This document shows, piece after piece, positions 16,632 to 25,340 of a stretch of DNA of 52,458 nucleotides. The DNA lies in assembly GCA_934434555.1 (NCBI GenBank), contig CAKRZX010000015.1, forward strand, positions 1-52,458. The letters are read 5' to 3'. The notes under the pieces were generated by a model, which saw only the letters and a program-made list of their open reading frames with translations, did not search any database and was not told the origin of the DNA. Both the position numbers and the translations under genes were made by a program. How positions within the stretch are numbered: the stretch's first letter is position 1; each line of letters starts with the position of its first letter. The DNA comes from an uncultured Clostridia bacterium. Lineage in GTDB: Bacteria; Bacillota; Clostridia; Christensenellales; QALW01.

Positions 16632-17480
16632 CTATTTTGAAATAAACAGTACACCCAGCGTACCCGCACCGCAATGAGAAGATACAACGCAACCTGCGCG
16701 TGTAATATAGATATTTTTGAACTTATTAAGGCCTTTAACATAGCCGTAAACCTCATCTATAATATCCTGTTTGGCGCCCGAATGGGTAATAAACACCATA
16801 TCCTCGCGTGCGTTCATCATTCCTTCTTCCAGCCCCGTGGCATACTTCATTGTGGCTGACTTAATGTCGCCGCGCACTTTTCTGTCCACCTTAATAACAC
16901 CGTCAACAACTGCAAGCGTGGGGCGCAGTTTAAGTGCTGTTGCGCCGAACGCCGCAAGTGCGGAACATCTTCCGCCCTTATACAGGAACAGAACGTTTTC
17001 AACTATAAATCCCGCACGTACTTTGGGCGTAACTTCGTTAATTTCTTTTATAATACTGTCATAGTCCGCACCGTCGCGCGCCATTTTTGCAGCGGTAAGC
17101 ACCTGTAAGCCGATACCTGTTGAAAGGTTGCGGCTGTCGATAACGGTAATTCTTGCGCCCTCGATTTCAGATGCCTGTGCGCAGAAAATCTGATATGTTG
17201 AGGACATTTCTGACGAAATGGTAAACACGATTATATCGTTTTCATCGGAATACTGTTTAAGAATGTTTGATATGGCTTCCGGTGAAGGTGCGCTCGTTGT
17301 GGGCGTTTTGTTGTTTTTGTCAGCCCACGCGTAAATTTCATCGGGTGTAACATTAACACCGTCAAGGCGGCTTTCTTCACCCATATTTACCTGTAAAGGG
17401 CAAACAGCAATATCATACTCCTTGATAAGTTCGGACGAAAGGTCACAGGTGGAATCTGCAATGATCTTTATCTGTTTCAT
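16632..17480 (-). CDS. DegV family fatty-acid-binding protein
   Basis: 282 residues. The N-terminus MKQIKIIADSTCDLSSELI with the DS(T/A)CDL motif and the internal TSAPSPEAI and GGRCSALAAFG stretches mark the DegV family. These proteins bind a fatty acid and hand it to the FakA kinase for phosphorylation and phospholipid synthesis. No fakA gene is adjacent. The gene lies between purB and rplI on one strand with short gaps. A second DegV gene is at 27747. Confidence 0.92.
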   Translation of the reverse strand: MKQIKIIADSTCDLSSELIKEYDIAVCPLQVNMGEESRLDGVNVTPDEIYAWADKNNKTPTTSAPSPEAISNILKQYSDENDIIVFTISSEMSSTYQIFCAQASEIEGARITVIDSRNLSTGIGLQVLTAAKMARDGADYDSIIKEINEVTPKVRAGFIVENVLFLYKGGRCSALAAFGATALKLRPTLAVVDGVIKVDRKVRGDIKSATMKYATGLEEGMMNAREDMVFITHSGAKQDIIDEVYGYVKGLNKFKNIYITRAGCVVSSHCGAGTLGVLFISK

Positions 17481-17552
17481 AATAACTCCTTAATATAAAT
17501 ATAAATACAAATATATTGTATCACACTTATCGAAAAATTGAAAGAGAAATTT

Positions 17553-18986
17553 TTACACGTTTACTTCCGCTTCAACGCCCAGCAAATCTGCATTTTCTCT
17601 TAAAAGCGGATATACGGTATTGTTAAGATACTCTTCCGTCTGCTCCGGGGCAAGACCCACAAATTTCATCGGGTCGCACAGCGCGTCGGCGTCCTCTTTT
17701 GTAAGTTTGAATCTTGCGTCGGCTTTGATAAGTTCCATTAAATTATTTTCTTTGCCGTACATCTTCACGTTTTTCGCCACTTCAACCGAATACTGACGGA
17801 TAAGTTCGTGCAGTTCCTGTCTGTCGCCGCCCTGCTGCACCCCATGCATAAGAATATTTTCCGTTGCCATAAAGGGCAGTTCTTCCATAAGGTGTTTTTC
17901 CATAACTTTGGGATAGAGTGTTCCCCCCGAAATTACATTTATATATATTGAAAGTATACTGTCCACAGCCAAAAACGCCTCGGGAATGCTTATGCGGCGG
18001 TTTGCCGAATCGTCAAGAGTGCGCTCGAACCACTGTGCCGATGCGGTAATTGCGGGGTTAAGCAAATCAACCATAACGTACCTTGCAAGTGATGCTATGC
18101 GCTCCGAACGCATGGGGTTGCGCTTGTACGCCATTGCCGAAGAGCCGATTTGTTTCTTTTCAAAAGGCTCGTCAAATTCTTTAAGGTGAGACAAAAGGCG
18201 GATATCGTTTGAGAACTTTGCCGCGCTCTGTGCTATTGACGCAAGGCACGAAAGCACCGCGAAGTCGGTTTTGCGGCTGTACGTCTGCCCCGAAACCTCG
18301 ACCACCTTGTTTTCAAAGCCCATTTTTTCCGCAATGCGCTTTTCAAGTTCCTTTACTTTTTCTTTATCGCCCGAAAACAGTGCCAGGAAACTTGCGCCCG
18401 TACCGGTTGTCCCCTTGCAGCCCAAAAGTTTAAGGCGGGAAAGAGTATAGTCAAGAGTGTCCAAATCGGTAACCAAATCCTGTAACCACAGTGTTGCACG
18501 CTTTCCGGCAGTGGTAGGCTGTGCCGCCTGAAAATGCGTATACGCAAGTGTTGGCACTCTTTTATGTTTTTCGGCAAATTCCGCCACCGCATTTATGGCA
18601 TTTACAAGCATTTTGCGGACCTGTAAAAGGCCCTCTTTCATTTGGATAATATCGGTATTGTCCCCCACATAGCAACTTGTTGCACCGAGATGGATTATCG
18701 GACGGGCTTTGGGGCAGGCATCGCCGAAAGTATAAACATGTGCCATAACGTCATGGCGCAGTTCGTGCTCATATTTTGCGGCAAGGGCATAATCTATCGG
18801 CAGAATATGAGCTTTCATTTCATCAATCTGTTCCTGTTTAATATCAATGCCCAGTTCCTTTTCCGCCTCGGCAAGCGCCACCCACAGTTTGCGCCACGTG
18901 GAAAATTTGTTGTCGGAAGAGAAAATTCTCTTCATTTCATCTCCCGCGTAGCGGGTGCATAAAGGATTCTCATAGAACTCGCTCAT
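17553..18986 (-). CDS. purB: Adenylosuccinate lyase
   Basis: 477 residues of the fumarase/aspartase superfamily. The signature loop SSAMAYKRNPMRSERI (GSSxMxxKxNP-type) holds the catalytic Ser, and THFQAAQPTTAGKR holds a substrate-binding His/Gln region. It catalyses two steps: SAICAR to AICAR in IMP synthesis and adenylosuccinate to AMP. It lies upstream of the purine salvage/import cluster on the same strand, so this area forms a purine block. The length is that of the longer PurB type. Confidence 0.95.
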   Translation of the reverse strand: MSEFYENPLCTRYAGDEMKRIFSSDNKFSTWRKLWVALAEAEKELGIDIKQEQIDEMKAHILPIDYALAAKYEHELRHDVMAHVYTFGDACPKARPIIHLGATSCYVGDNTDIIQMKEGLLQVRKMLVNAINAVAEFAEKHKRVPTLAYTHFQAAQPTTAGKRATLWLQDLVTDLDTLDYTLSRLKLLGCKGTTGTGASFLALFSGDKEKVKELEKRIAEKMGFENKVVEVSGQTYSRKTDFAVLSCLASIAQSAAKFSNDIRLLSHLKEFDEPFEKKQIGSSAMAYKRNPMRSERIASLARYVMVDLLNPAITASAQWFERTLDDSANRRISIPEAFLAVDSILSIYINVISGGTLYPKVMEKHLMEELPFMATENILMHGVQQGGDRQELHELIRQYSVEVAKNVKMYGKENNLMELIKADARFKLTKEDADALCDPMKFVGLAPEQTEEYLNNTVYPLLRENADLLGVEAEVNV

Positions 18987-19013
18987 AAAGCCATACCTCG
19001 CAAAACTTAAAAC

Positions 19014-19035
19014 GGGCTGCCGACACCGACAGCCC
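19014..19035 (-). terminator. Terminator of the DUF975 gene
   Basis: GGGCTG...CAGCCC stem followed on the minus strand by a T-rich stretch, between the DUF975 stop and the purB start. Confidence 0.7.
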
Positions 19036-19043
19036 TGATTTTA

Positions 19044-19706
19044 TTATACTGTTTGTGTATTTTCGTCAGACTGTGTCTGTTCGGACTGTGCGGTAAACTG
19101 CGCGTCAACTGCGGGCACGGCAAGGGATTCATAGAACTGCGCTCTTGCAGCCTGAATATAAGGCTGAACCCAAAGCGAACCTACGCCAAAGCAAAGGCCT
19201 CCCAAAATAAGCCAGCCGATAAAACTCAGATCCTGAACGAACAGTGCGCCTTTATGCCCCTGCATCATCTTCTGGCTTTCGTCAAGGCACTGTTTCCATG
19301 TGTATTCGGGATGATCGGCTTTAATGTAGTAAGCCATTGAATATGCATAAGTTTTTACAATTCCGGGTACAACAAAAAGCAGACTCCAAAGGAAAATAAA
19401 AATTTCCTGCATAAGCCCCAAAAGCAGAAGCTGTGCAAACTGTGCGCCGTTAAAGCCGATAAACAAATCCTTTATGTTCATTGCCTGACCGTCACGCGCC
19501 TGTTTAAGGAACGAATAAGCCAAACCGAACGCAAGCGGACCTGAAAGAATTACCACCGCTACTGCGCCTACAAACGGAATTGAGCCGCACGCGCCTAAAA
19601 TTGCCGATGATATAAGGCACACCACAAGTGCCAGCATCCACGATGCCGAAAAGATATTTCTGCCAAGCTGAGCCTTGGCTCTGTCCTTGATTTCCTGTCT
19701 TGTCAT
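19044..19706 (-). CDS. DUF975 family integral membrane protein
   Basis: 220 residues. The N-terminal MTRQEIKDRAKAQL motif and the SxxMMxGHK motif (DESQKMMQGHKG) are those of the DUF975 family, with about five hydrophobic helices. A Gln/Thr/Ser-rich charged tail follows. The family is widespread in Firmicutes and its function is unknown. A good ribosome binding site precedes the ATG; the gene is probably monocistronic. Confidence 0.88.
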   Translation of the reverse strand: MTRQEIKDRAKAQLGRNIFSASWMLALVVCLISSAILGACGSIPFVGAVAVVILSGPLAFGLAYSFLKQARDGQAMNIKDLFIGFNGAQFAQLLLLGLMQEIFIFLWSLLFVVPGIVKTYAYSMAYYIKADHPEYTWKQCLDESQKMMQGHKGALFVQDLSFIGWLILGGLCFGVGSLWVQPYIQAARAQFYESLAVPAVDAQFTAQSEQTQSDENTQTV

Positions 19707-19754
19707 AAGAAAATCCTCCTTAAAAATTTTGTCCCGCAGATATTATATACTGAA

Positions 19755-19795
19755 ATCGGACAAAAAACAACTGTTTTTTGCCCGATTAAAAGTAA
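19755..19795 (-). terminator. Terminator of the cytoplasmic DUF4038 gene
   Basis: Imperfect long stem AATCGG(G/A)CAAAAAACA with its complement around a GTTG loop, directly after the stop codon on the minus strand. Confidence 0.6.
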
Positions 19796-19796
19796 A

Positions 19797-21446
19797 TTAT
19801 GCTTTTTTTGTAACAAGAAGCACAGCATCTCTGTCCGCCGCTTTTTCCGGAACAATCCATTCGCCGTTTTCGGGAACGATACTGTCGCTTATAAGGGTGT
19901 ATTCGCCTGTTACGGGATTAAACCACTTTGCGGTGTATTCGCCCTCCATATTAACGAGTTTTGAGTCCGTCTTTGCTGTAAGATTGTAGAAGTAAACAAC
20001 ATATGTTTTATTTCCGTCATACGCCGCCGAATGGAAAACTTCCTCATCGTTTGCGCAAACAAATGCTTTACCCAAATCAAAATCGGGAATAAGTTTCCAC
20101 CATTCAAGGCTTTCAAAGAAGTCACGCATATAAGTCATCTGGTCGCCGGTAACAAACTTGATCGACTCGCCCCACGGAGTATGTTTCTCTTCCGGAGTAA
20201 CGGTTACAAGACCGTCGGTTGAAGGAATATCCAAGCTGTATTTGTTAAGATACGCCCACATATCCGCCGCACCGTAGCCGTAGCCGTACATTCCGCACAA
20301 GAATGAAATCCAGCCGTTTGCCCTTGCGCCGAAATGTTTGGTGTAAAGATAATCGTACCGGGTTTCATAATTTATCGAAACCTTGTTTTCACCGTTAAAC
20401 CAGTAATCCTTCGGAATGGCGTAATTATGCTGTCTTGCCATATCGGGCCGCCACTGCACACCCCACCATGTATGCTCCTTCATACCGTAGAAAGTTGACT
20501 TTCCGCTTGTGTGCACATAGTCACCCCATGCAAGGTCACTTGCTTTTGAGCCGCCCAATGCACCTGCAAGCATTGCATTTTCCTGATGTGCGGTAATCGG
20601 ATGCTTATAAGGGTCGAACTCATAAAGATAACGGCAAATATCCTTATACGGGTTATTTTCGGGTGTTATGCCGTTATTGCCGAAATAAGAGCGGTCAACC
20701 TCCTGTCCCAGTGTCCAAAGAACAGGGTACGCCGCATAGCGGGCAATCCAGTAACGGGAAACGGAACGCAGGAAAGCCTTATCGTTAAAGTATCTTTCGG
20801 TTATTTCCGAAGGAAAAATAAACTGTGCATTTGCGTGAAGCATTCCCCTGTCGGCAATGTATTCAAAATAGCGGTCAACACGTTTGAATTCCTCAACATC
20901 ATTGTCGTCAATGCCGTCATTAAGATTATACCTGTGGTTTATGGGTTCGGACTGATAAACGTTGAACTTCTGCTCCGCCCGCCTATCAACGATGTACTTA
21001 AAGTGAGAATCGCATTTGATGTCCGCCGCGTGAGGTCCGGGCGAATCAAATTCTTCGTCAAGCATTGCCCAGTGTGTATCGCCCAGGTAGAAGAACGGCG
21101 TGCCGTCGTCATAAACAAAGTATCTTTTATCCGGTTCGGTTTTAATGAAACCGCGCCTGTAAATTTCATATTCGCCCGAATAGGGAACGCACTCAACCGT
21201 GCCGCTTATGCCGTCTAAACCCAGAGTATCGTCTTTACAGAAAACAAGATAATTCCACTCGCCCGTTTCGGTAAGTGCCGCTCGTACCGCCCAGTCGCAT
21301 TTGCCGTTCCAGAACGCGGGTATTGATATTTTTTTGCCCGTGGCTTTGTGGGTAAACGTTACGTCCGCCTCTGCTTCCTGAATTTCGCTTATTGCGCGTT
21401 TTGCCTTAAAATCAATTTTTAATGCACGCCATTTTTCACACTTCAT
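19797..21446 (-). CDS. DUF5060/DUF4038 glycoside-hydrolase-like protein, cytoplasmic form
   Basis: 549 residues without a signal peptide. Residues about 1-95 match the DUF5060 beta-sandwich, about 100-440 the DUF4038 TIM-barrel domain (RYFVYDDGTPFFYLGDTHWAML; then AYPVLWTLGQE with a candidate acidic catalytic residue), and about 455-545 a putative C-terminal collagen-binding-like domain (KWFNPVTGEYT). Some DUF4038 proteins are apiosidases or related glycosidases; the substrate here is unknown. It is a tandem paralogue of the lipoprotein encoded just upstream, so a division of labour between cell surface and cytoplasm is likely. Confidence 0.85.
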   Translation of the reverse strand: MKCEKWRALKIDFKAKRAISEIQEAEADVTFTHKATGKKISIPAFWNGKCDWAVRAALTETGEWNYLVFCKDDTLGLDGISGTVECVPYSGEYEIYRRGFIKTEPDKRYFVYDDGTPFFYLGDTHWAMLDEEFDSPGPHAADIKCDSHFKYIVDRRAEQKFNVYQSEPINHRYNLNDGIDDNDVEEFKRVDRYFEYIADRGMLHANAQFIFPSEITERYFNDKAFLRSVSRYWIARYAAYPVLWTLGQEVDRSYFGNNGITPENNPYKDICRYLYEFDPYKHPITAHQENAMLAGALGGSKASDLAWGDYVHTSGKSTFYGMKEHTWWGVQWRPDMARQHNYAIPKDYWFNGENKVSINYETRYDYLYTKHFGARANGWISFLCGMYGYGYGAADMWAYLNKYSLDIPSTDGLVTVTPEEKHTPWGESIKFVTGDQMTYMRDFFESLEWWKLIPDFDLGKAFVCANDEEVFHSAAYDGNKTYVVYFYNLTAKTDSKLVNMEGEYTAKWFNPVTGEYTLISDSIVPENGEWIVPEKAADRDAVLLVTKKA

Positions 21447-21467
21447 AAATATATGTCTCCTTAAAAA

Positions 21468-21487
21468 GGGCGGTCAAGCCGCCCTGT
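21468..21487 (-). terminator. Hairpin between the two DUF4038 genes
   Basis: AGGGCGG-CTTGA-CCGCCCT followed by four T residues on the minus strand. The T-run merges into the AAGGAG ribosome binding site of the downstream gene, so the hairpin may reduce readthrough or shape translation of that gene. Confidence 0.7.
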
Positions 21488-21500
21488 AAAATATGCGTCT

Positions 21501-23321
21501 TTATGCGTTCTTTGTTGCAAGCAGAACCATATCCGACGCCGCCGGCTTTGCGGGCAGTTCGTATGTGCCGCCGCTTGACTTAACGCTGTCGGAAACAAGC
21601 GTATACTCGCCTGTTTCGGGGTTGAACCACTGTACGGTGTAGGTTGCCGAATCGTCCATATTTATAAAACTTCCGGCAGTCTTTTCACTCTGATTGTAAA
21701 GGTAAGCAACGTAAACGTCGTTTCCGTCGTGAGCAACTGCGTAGAATACGTCGGTTGCCGCTTTGTCCGCCTTGTACGCGTCCTTGCCCTCAAAGTCGGG
21801 AACAAGTTTCCACCAGCCCGCCGCTTCAAGGAAGCCGCGCATACGGGTCATATCGTCGGACGCGGGCAGGAATACCGCCTCGCCCCACGGCATTTTCTTT
21901 TCTGCTGTTGTTACAGTGTCAACGCCGTCGGTTGATTCGGAATCAAAACTGTAAGTACTCAGATAGCACCAGATGTCAGCCGCGCCGTAGCCGTAGCCGT
22001 ACATACCCGAAAGGAATGATATCCAGCCGTTTGCCCTTGCGCCGAAACGCTTGGTGTAAAGCATATCGTAGCGGGATTCGTAGTTGATTGTAACTTTCGT
22101 GTCATTCTCCCAGTAATCTCTGGGGGTATCGAAAATATACTGTTCGCCTACTGCGGGACGCCACTGTGAGCCGTACCAATCGTGCCAGGTGTTTCCGTAG
22201 AACACGGAACGTTCACTTGTCTTGGTATCTTTCTTTCCCCAAGTTGCGTCATAGGCCTTAACTCCGCCCTTTGCGGTAACGTTAACCGCGTTTTCCTGAT
22301 GTCCCGTAAGGGGGTGCTTGTAGGGGTCGCATTCGTTGATATACTTTGCAATCATTCTGTACGGGTTGTTTGTTGTAGTAATACCGTTGTTTCCGAAATA
22401 ATCGTTATCGATTTCCTGTCCGAGCGTCCACATAACGGGATATGCCGCATAACGGGCAACCCAGTAGCGGGATATGGAACGAAGGAAATCATTATCGTTA
22501 AAAAACTTCTGCGTAATTTCAGCCGGGAACATAAACTGCGCGTTTGCGTGAACAAGTCCGCTCTGGGCTATATACGCAAAGTATCGGTCGTTGGTTTGGA
22601 AACCCTTGATATCAGCCCTTGTTATGCCGTTGGTAACGTCAAAGGTGTGCCCGATGGGTTCTGACTGATAAACCGTAAACTTCTGTGCAACACGGCGGTC
22701 AACAATATACTTAAAGTGCGAATCCGTGTCAACGTCAGCGGCATTTTTGTCCGCCTTGTCATATTCTTCTTGAAGCATTGCCCAGTGGGTATCGCCCAAA
22801 TAGAAGAACGGTGTGCCGTCATCGTAAACGAAGTATCTTGTGTCTTTCTGTGTCTTTACAAAGCCGTGCCTGTAAATAAGCAGGTCGCCGGTATAGGGGT
22901 TTGAAGCAAGTGTTCCCTTTAAGCCGTTAAGCCCGATATCGTCGCCGGAAGTGCTTGTGGCATAGTCCCATACACCGCACTCGGTGGGTGCAAAACGTAC
23001 AATCCAACTTGTTCCGCCGTCCCAGAACGCGGGCATTACCATTTTTGTTCCGCTTGTGCGGTTTGTAAAGGTGACGTCAAGTTCTGCGTCCTGAATTTCT
23101 TTAATCTCTTTTGTCGCGGTAAAAGCAATGTCAATCGCCATCCACTTTTCGGTAACAAAATCCGTTTTCTCGGTAACTTTAACGTCCTCAGCCTTTTTAG
23201 CATTCCCGGCGGTAGGTTCTGTGGGTGCGTCGGCAGGAGCGGGGTTTGTGCCGTTATTGCAGCCGGCAAGTACGCTTAAAAGCAGAATAAGTGCGCAAGC
23301 CGATGAAATGAACTTTTTCAT
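21501..23321 (-). CDS. DUF5060/DUF4038 glycoside-hydrolase-like lipoprotein
   Basis: 606 residues. The signal peptide ends at lipobox LAGC (Cys21), followed by a Pro/Ala/Thr-rich linker to about residue 45. The rest aligns over its length with the protein at 19797-21446: DUF5060 domain, then RYFVYDDGTPFFYLGDTHW, AYPVMWTLGQE and the C-terminal QWFNPETGEYT segment. It should be anchored outside the membrane and act on an external glycan or glycoconjugate. The stop of the upstream surface-protein gene is one base before its ATG, so those two are co-transcribed. Confidence 0.87.
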   Translation of the reverse strand: MKKFISSACALILLLSVLAGCNNGTNPAPADAPTEPTAGNAKKAEDVKVTEKTDFVTEKWMAIDIAFTATKEIKEIQDAELDVTFTNRTSGTKMVMPAFWDGGTSWIVRFAPTECGVWDYATSTSGDDIGLNGLKGTLASNPYTGDLLIYRHGFVKTQKDTRYFVYDDGTPFFYLGDTHWAMLQEEYDKADKNAADVDTDSHFKYIVDRRVAQKFTVYQSEPIGHTFDVTNGITRADIKGFQTNDRYFAYIAQSGLVHANAQFMFPAEITQKFFNDNDFLRSISRYWVARYAAYPVMWTLGQEIDNDYFGNNGITTTNNPYRMIAKYINECDPYKHPLTGHQENAVNVTAKGGVKAYDATWGKKDTKTSERSVFYGNTWHDWYGSQWRPAVGEQYIFDTPRDYWENDTKVTINYESRYDMLYTKRFGARANGWISFLSGMYGYGYGAADIWCYLSTYSFDSESTDGVDTVTTAEKKMPWGEAVFLPASDDMTRMRGFLEAAGWWKLVPDFEGKDAYKADKAATDVFYAVAHDGNDVYVAYLYNQSEKTAGSFINMDDSATYTVQWFNPETGEYTLVSDSVKSSGGTYELPAKPAASDMVLLATKNA

Positions 23322-23322
23322 A

Positions 23323-24333
23323 TTATTCAGCCTCCCCGTCGGTCGATTTCTTCTTTTTGATTACAATAAACGCAGCTGCCGCGCCTGTTACAGCAACTGC
23401 AACTATTCCGATTACTATATAAAGTGTAGTGTTGTTCGTTTTTGTATTATCGGTTGCAGCGCCGCCGTTATCGGCAGGTTTGGCGTTTTCGCCGGGTGCG
23501 GGAGCAACGCCGCCCGGAACGGTGCCGTCAACAAGCGTCTGCGGATACTTATTAAAGTTTACGGGCGTATTGATAACGGCGGGTGTGGGTGTGGGCTTGC
23601 CTGCTTTTGCGGTAGGTATCGGGGTGTTTACTACCGCATAAGGTTTTGTATCGCCTGTATTATTGCCCGTGTTTTCATCGGGCTTTTCCTCTTCTTCCCC
23701 GCTGTCAACGGTTACGGAAACATTCTTAAAATCAAGAGTCTTGATTTTGCCTGTCATATCACTGCTTATGCGGTCAACACAAAGCATCCAGCTTGTAAAG
23801 TTTTCAAAGTTTACCGCTTCCGTGGCAAGGTCCTCTATACTGTAAGAAACCTTTGTCCATTCCCCGTTTATAAGTTCTTCGTTGACAAATCTGCCTGTAA
23901 GGTTCACGTCCGATGTGTTTTTGATAAATCCGCCTTCATAATCGGCTTTAAAGTCATCAACGGTATAACCGCTTTTAAGAAACGCCCTTATAAGCACGCC
24001 CACATTGAAATCGTCGGCATCACCGGCATTTTTGAATGTGGCACGAATCTCAAAGGAGATGTTGACCGTTACATAATCCTCATCGCCCATTGCCTTTTTC
24101 AAAACCGGCAAAATGTCGAATCCGGGCGATTCCCACGGATTGTTTATCCCTTCGGCAGACCAATAGTCCTGACCGTTTTCGGTCTTTTTGGTTATCGTAC
24201 CGCAACTGATACCGGGCATCTTCTGCCAAGCCGATTGGTCGGTTACAAGGTTCCCGCCTGCGGCAAAAGCGCTTGTAATTAGCAGCGCCGCCGTAAGCGC
24301 AAGCGCGGAAACCGCACTTATAACTTTCCTCAT
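23323..24333 (-). CDS. Membrane-anchored surface protein, possible carbohydrate-binding domain
   Basis: 336 residues from ATG 24333, which has GGAGA in front of it. A signal peptide (residues 1-26, ending in SAFA) leads to an extracellular domain of about 190 residues resembling a beta-sandwich binding module (GNLVTDQSAWQKMPG...WESPGFDI). A Pro/Thr-rich spacer (PTPTP repeats) follows, then one C-terminal membrane helix and a KKKK stop-transfer tail. There is no LPXTG motif. It is co-transcribed with the lipoprotein glycosidase, so capture of the glycan substrate is a reasonable guess. Confidence 0.78.
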   Translation of the reverse strand: MRKVISAVSALALTAALLITSAFAAGGNLVTDQSAWQKMPGISCGTITKKTENGQDYWSAEGINNPWESPGFDILPVLKKAMGDEDYVTVNISFEIRATFKNAGDADDFNVGVLIRAFLKSGYTVDDFKADYEGGFIKNTSDVNLTGRFVNEELINGEWTKVSYSIEDLATEAVNFENFTSWMLCVDRISSDMTGKIKTLDFKNVSVTVDSGEEEEKPDENTGNNTGDTKPYAVVNTPIPTAKAGKPTPTPAVINTPVNFNKYPQTLVDGTVPGGVAPAPGENAKPADNGGAATDNTKTNNTTLYIVIGIVAVAVTGAAAAFIVIKKKKSTDGEAE

Positions 24334-24460
24334 ACTGTTCAGTTCTCCTTTTTTATTATATTTCACTGCTATTCCATTATACAATACCCCGGCAGAGAAG
24401 TACATTGCAAATCTTGCTGTTATCCGTAAAGTTTTATTTAATTTTTGCAATACGCAGAGC

Positions 24461-24504
24461 AAAAAAGAGCGATGTAAACAGTACTTTCAGCACATTTACA
24501 TCGC
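24461..24504 (-). terminator. Terminator of the cysK-nifS-nifU-rrf2 operon
   Basis: Perfect 10-bp stem GCGATGTAAA/TTTACATCGC (24469-24478 and 24495-24504) followed on the minus strand by TCTTTTTT. Confidence 0.85.
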
Positions 24505-24517
24505 CTGATTTACAATA

Positions 24518-24928
24518 TTATATATTGCCGTCAATAATATCCTGTATGCTCACTTTGCCGAAATAATCGTCAAGCATACAGTTTACTTTTTTCCACATCG
24601 GCAGAGTTTTGCACTCTGCGGCGCGCCTGCACGGCTCGGCAGAGCATTCAAGGCACGCAACGGGTGCGAGGTTTTCTTCCGTAAGGCGGAGAATTTCCCC
24701 TACCGTGCAGTCCTTTGCCGGGCGCATAAGTTTATACCCGCCGCCCTTGCCGTGAACGCCGTCGATAAGTCCGTTCTTTGCAAGCACGGGCAGAATCCGT
24801 GCAAGGTAGTTTGGCGAAATATCCTGACGCTTTGCGATATCCCACATGGGAATATAGCCTTTGCCGGCATTTTCCGCCAAATCAATCATCACCCTTATGG
24901 CGTACCGTCCGCGGGTAGACACCATCAT
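24518..24928 (-). CDS. Rrf2 family transcriptional regulator (IscR/CymR-like)
   Basis: 136 residues. A winged helix with the Rrf2 start MMVSTRGRYAIRVMIDLA and recognition region ISPNYLARILPVLAKNGLIDGVHGKGGGY. The C-terminal CLECSAEPCRRAAEC segment has four Cys, two of them with the C-x5-C spacing seen in Fe-S-binding IscR, so it may sense Fe-S or cysteine status. It is the last gene of an operon for cysteine synthesis and sulfur transfer and overlaps nifU by 4 bp. It is the natural candidate to bind the palindrome at 27502-27524 and repress its own operon. Confidence 0.92.
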   Translation of the reverse strand: MMVSTRGRYAIRVMIDLAENAGKGYIPMWDIAKRQDISPNYLARILPVLAKNGLIDGVHGKGGGYKLMRPAKDCTVGEILRLTEENLAPVACLECSAEPCRRAAECKTLPMWKKVNCMLDDYFGKVSIQDIIDGNI

Positions 24929-25329
24929 TTTTTCACACCCGCTTTTTCCGCTTCTTCGGGGTGCTTTTCGATATAATCGTCAATGGCTTTTTTTATTGCC
25001 TCTTCCGCAAGCACAGAACAGTGCATTTTATACGCGGGAAGTCCGTCAAGCGCTTCGGCAACGGCTTTGTTTGTAAGTTCAAGAGCCTCGGAAAGTTTCT
25101 TACCCTTTATAAGTTCGGTTGCCATTGAACTTGACGCTATTGCCGAACCGCAGCCGAAAGTTTCAAACTTAACGTCCTCGATAACACCGTCGGTTACTTT
25201 AATATACATTTTCATTATATCCCCGCATTTGGGGTTGCCCGCTTCGCCTACGCCGTCGGGATTTTCAATCGTTCCCACGTTTCTCGGATTGCGGAAATGG
25301 TCCATTACTTTTTCGCTGTACAGTGCCAT
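24925..25329 (-). CDS. NifU/IscU-like Fe-S cluster scaffold protein
   Basis: 134 residues. The three cluster-ligand cysteines are in GNPKCGD, FGCGSAIA and MHCSVLAEEAI, all in the expected places. It receives sulfur from the cysteine desulfurase encoded 11 bp upstream and assembles clusters for transfer to apoproteins. The start MALYSEKVMDHFRNPRNVG is the family N-terminus. Confidence 0.94.
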   Translation of the reverse strand: MALYSEKVMDHFRNPRNVGTIENPDGVGEAGNPKCGDIMKMYIKVTDGVIEDVKFETFGCGSAIASSSMATELIKGKKLSEALELTNKAVAEALDGLPAYKMHCSVLAEEAIKKAIDDYIEKHPEEAEKAGVKK

Positions 25330-25340
25330 AAAACTTCACC

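Noticed and set aside
20586..21218. 210-codon open frame on the plus strand
   Set aside because: Antisense to the cytoplasmic DUF4038 gene; a parallel shadow frame occurs over the paralogue at 22182-22664, as expected for two related genes.
23128..24282. 384-codon open frame on the plus strand
   Set aside because: Antisense to the surface-protein and lipoprotein genes; composition (many Cys, Phe, Ile) is typical of a shadow frame.
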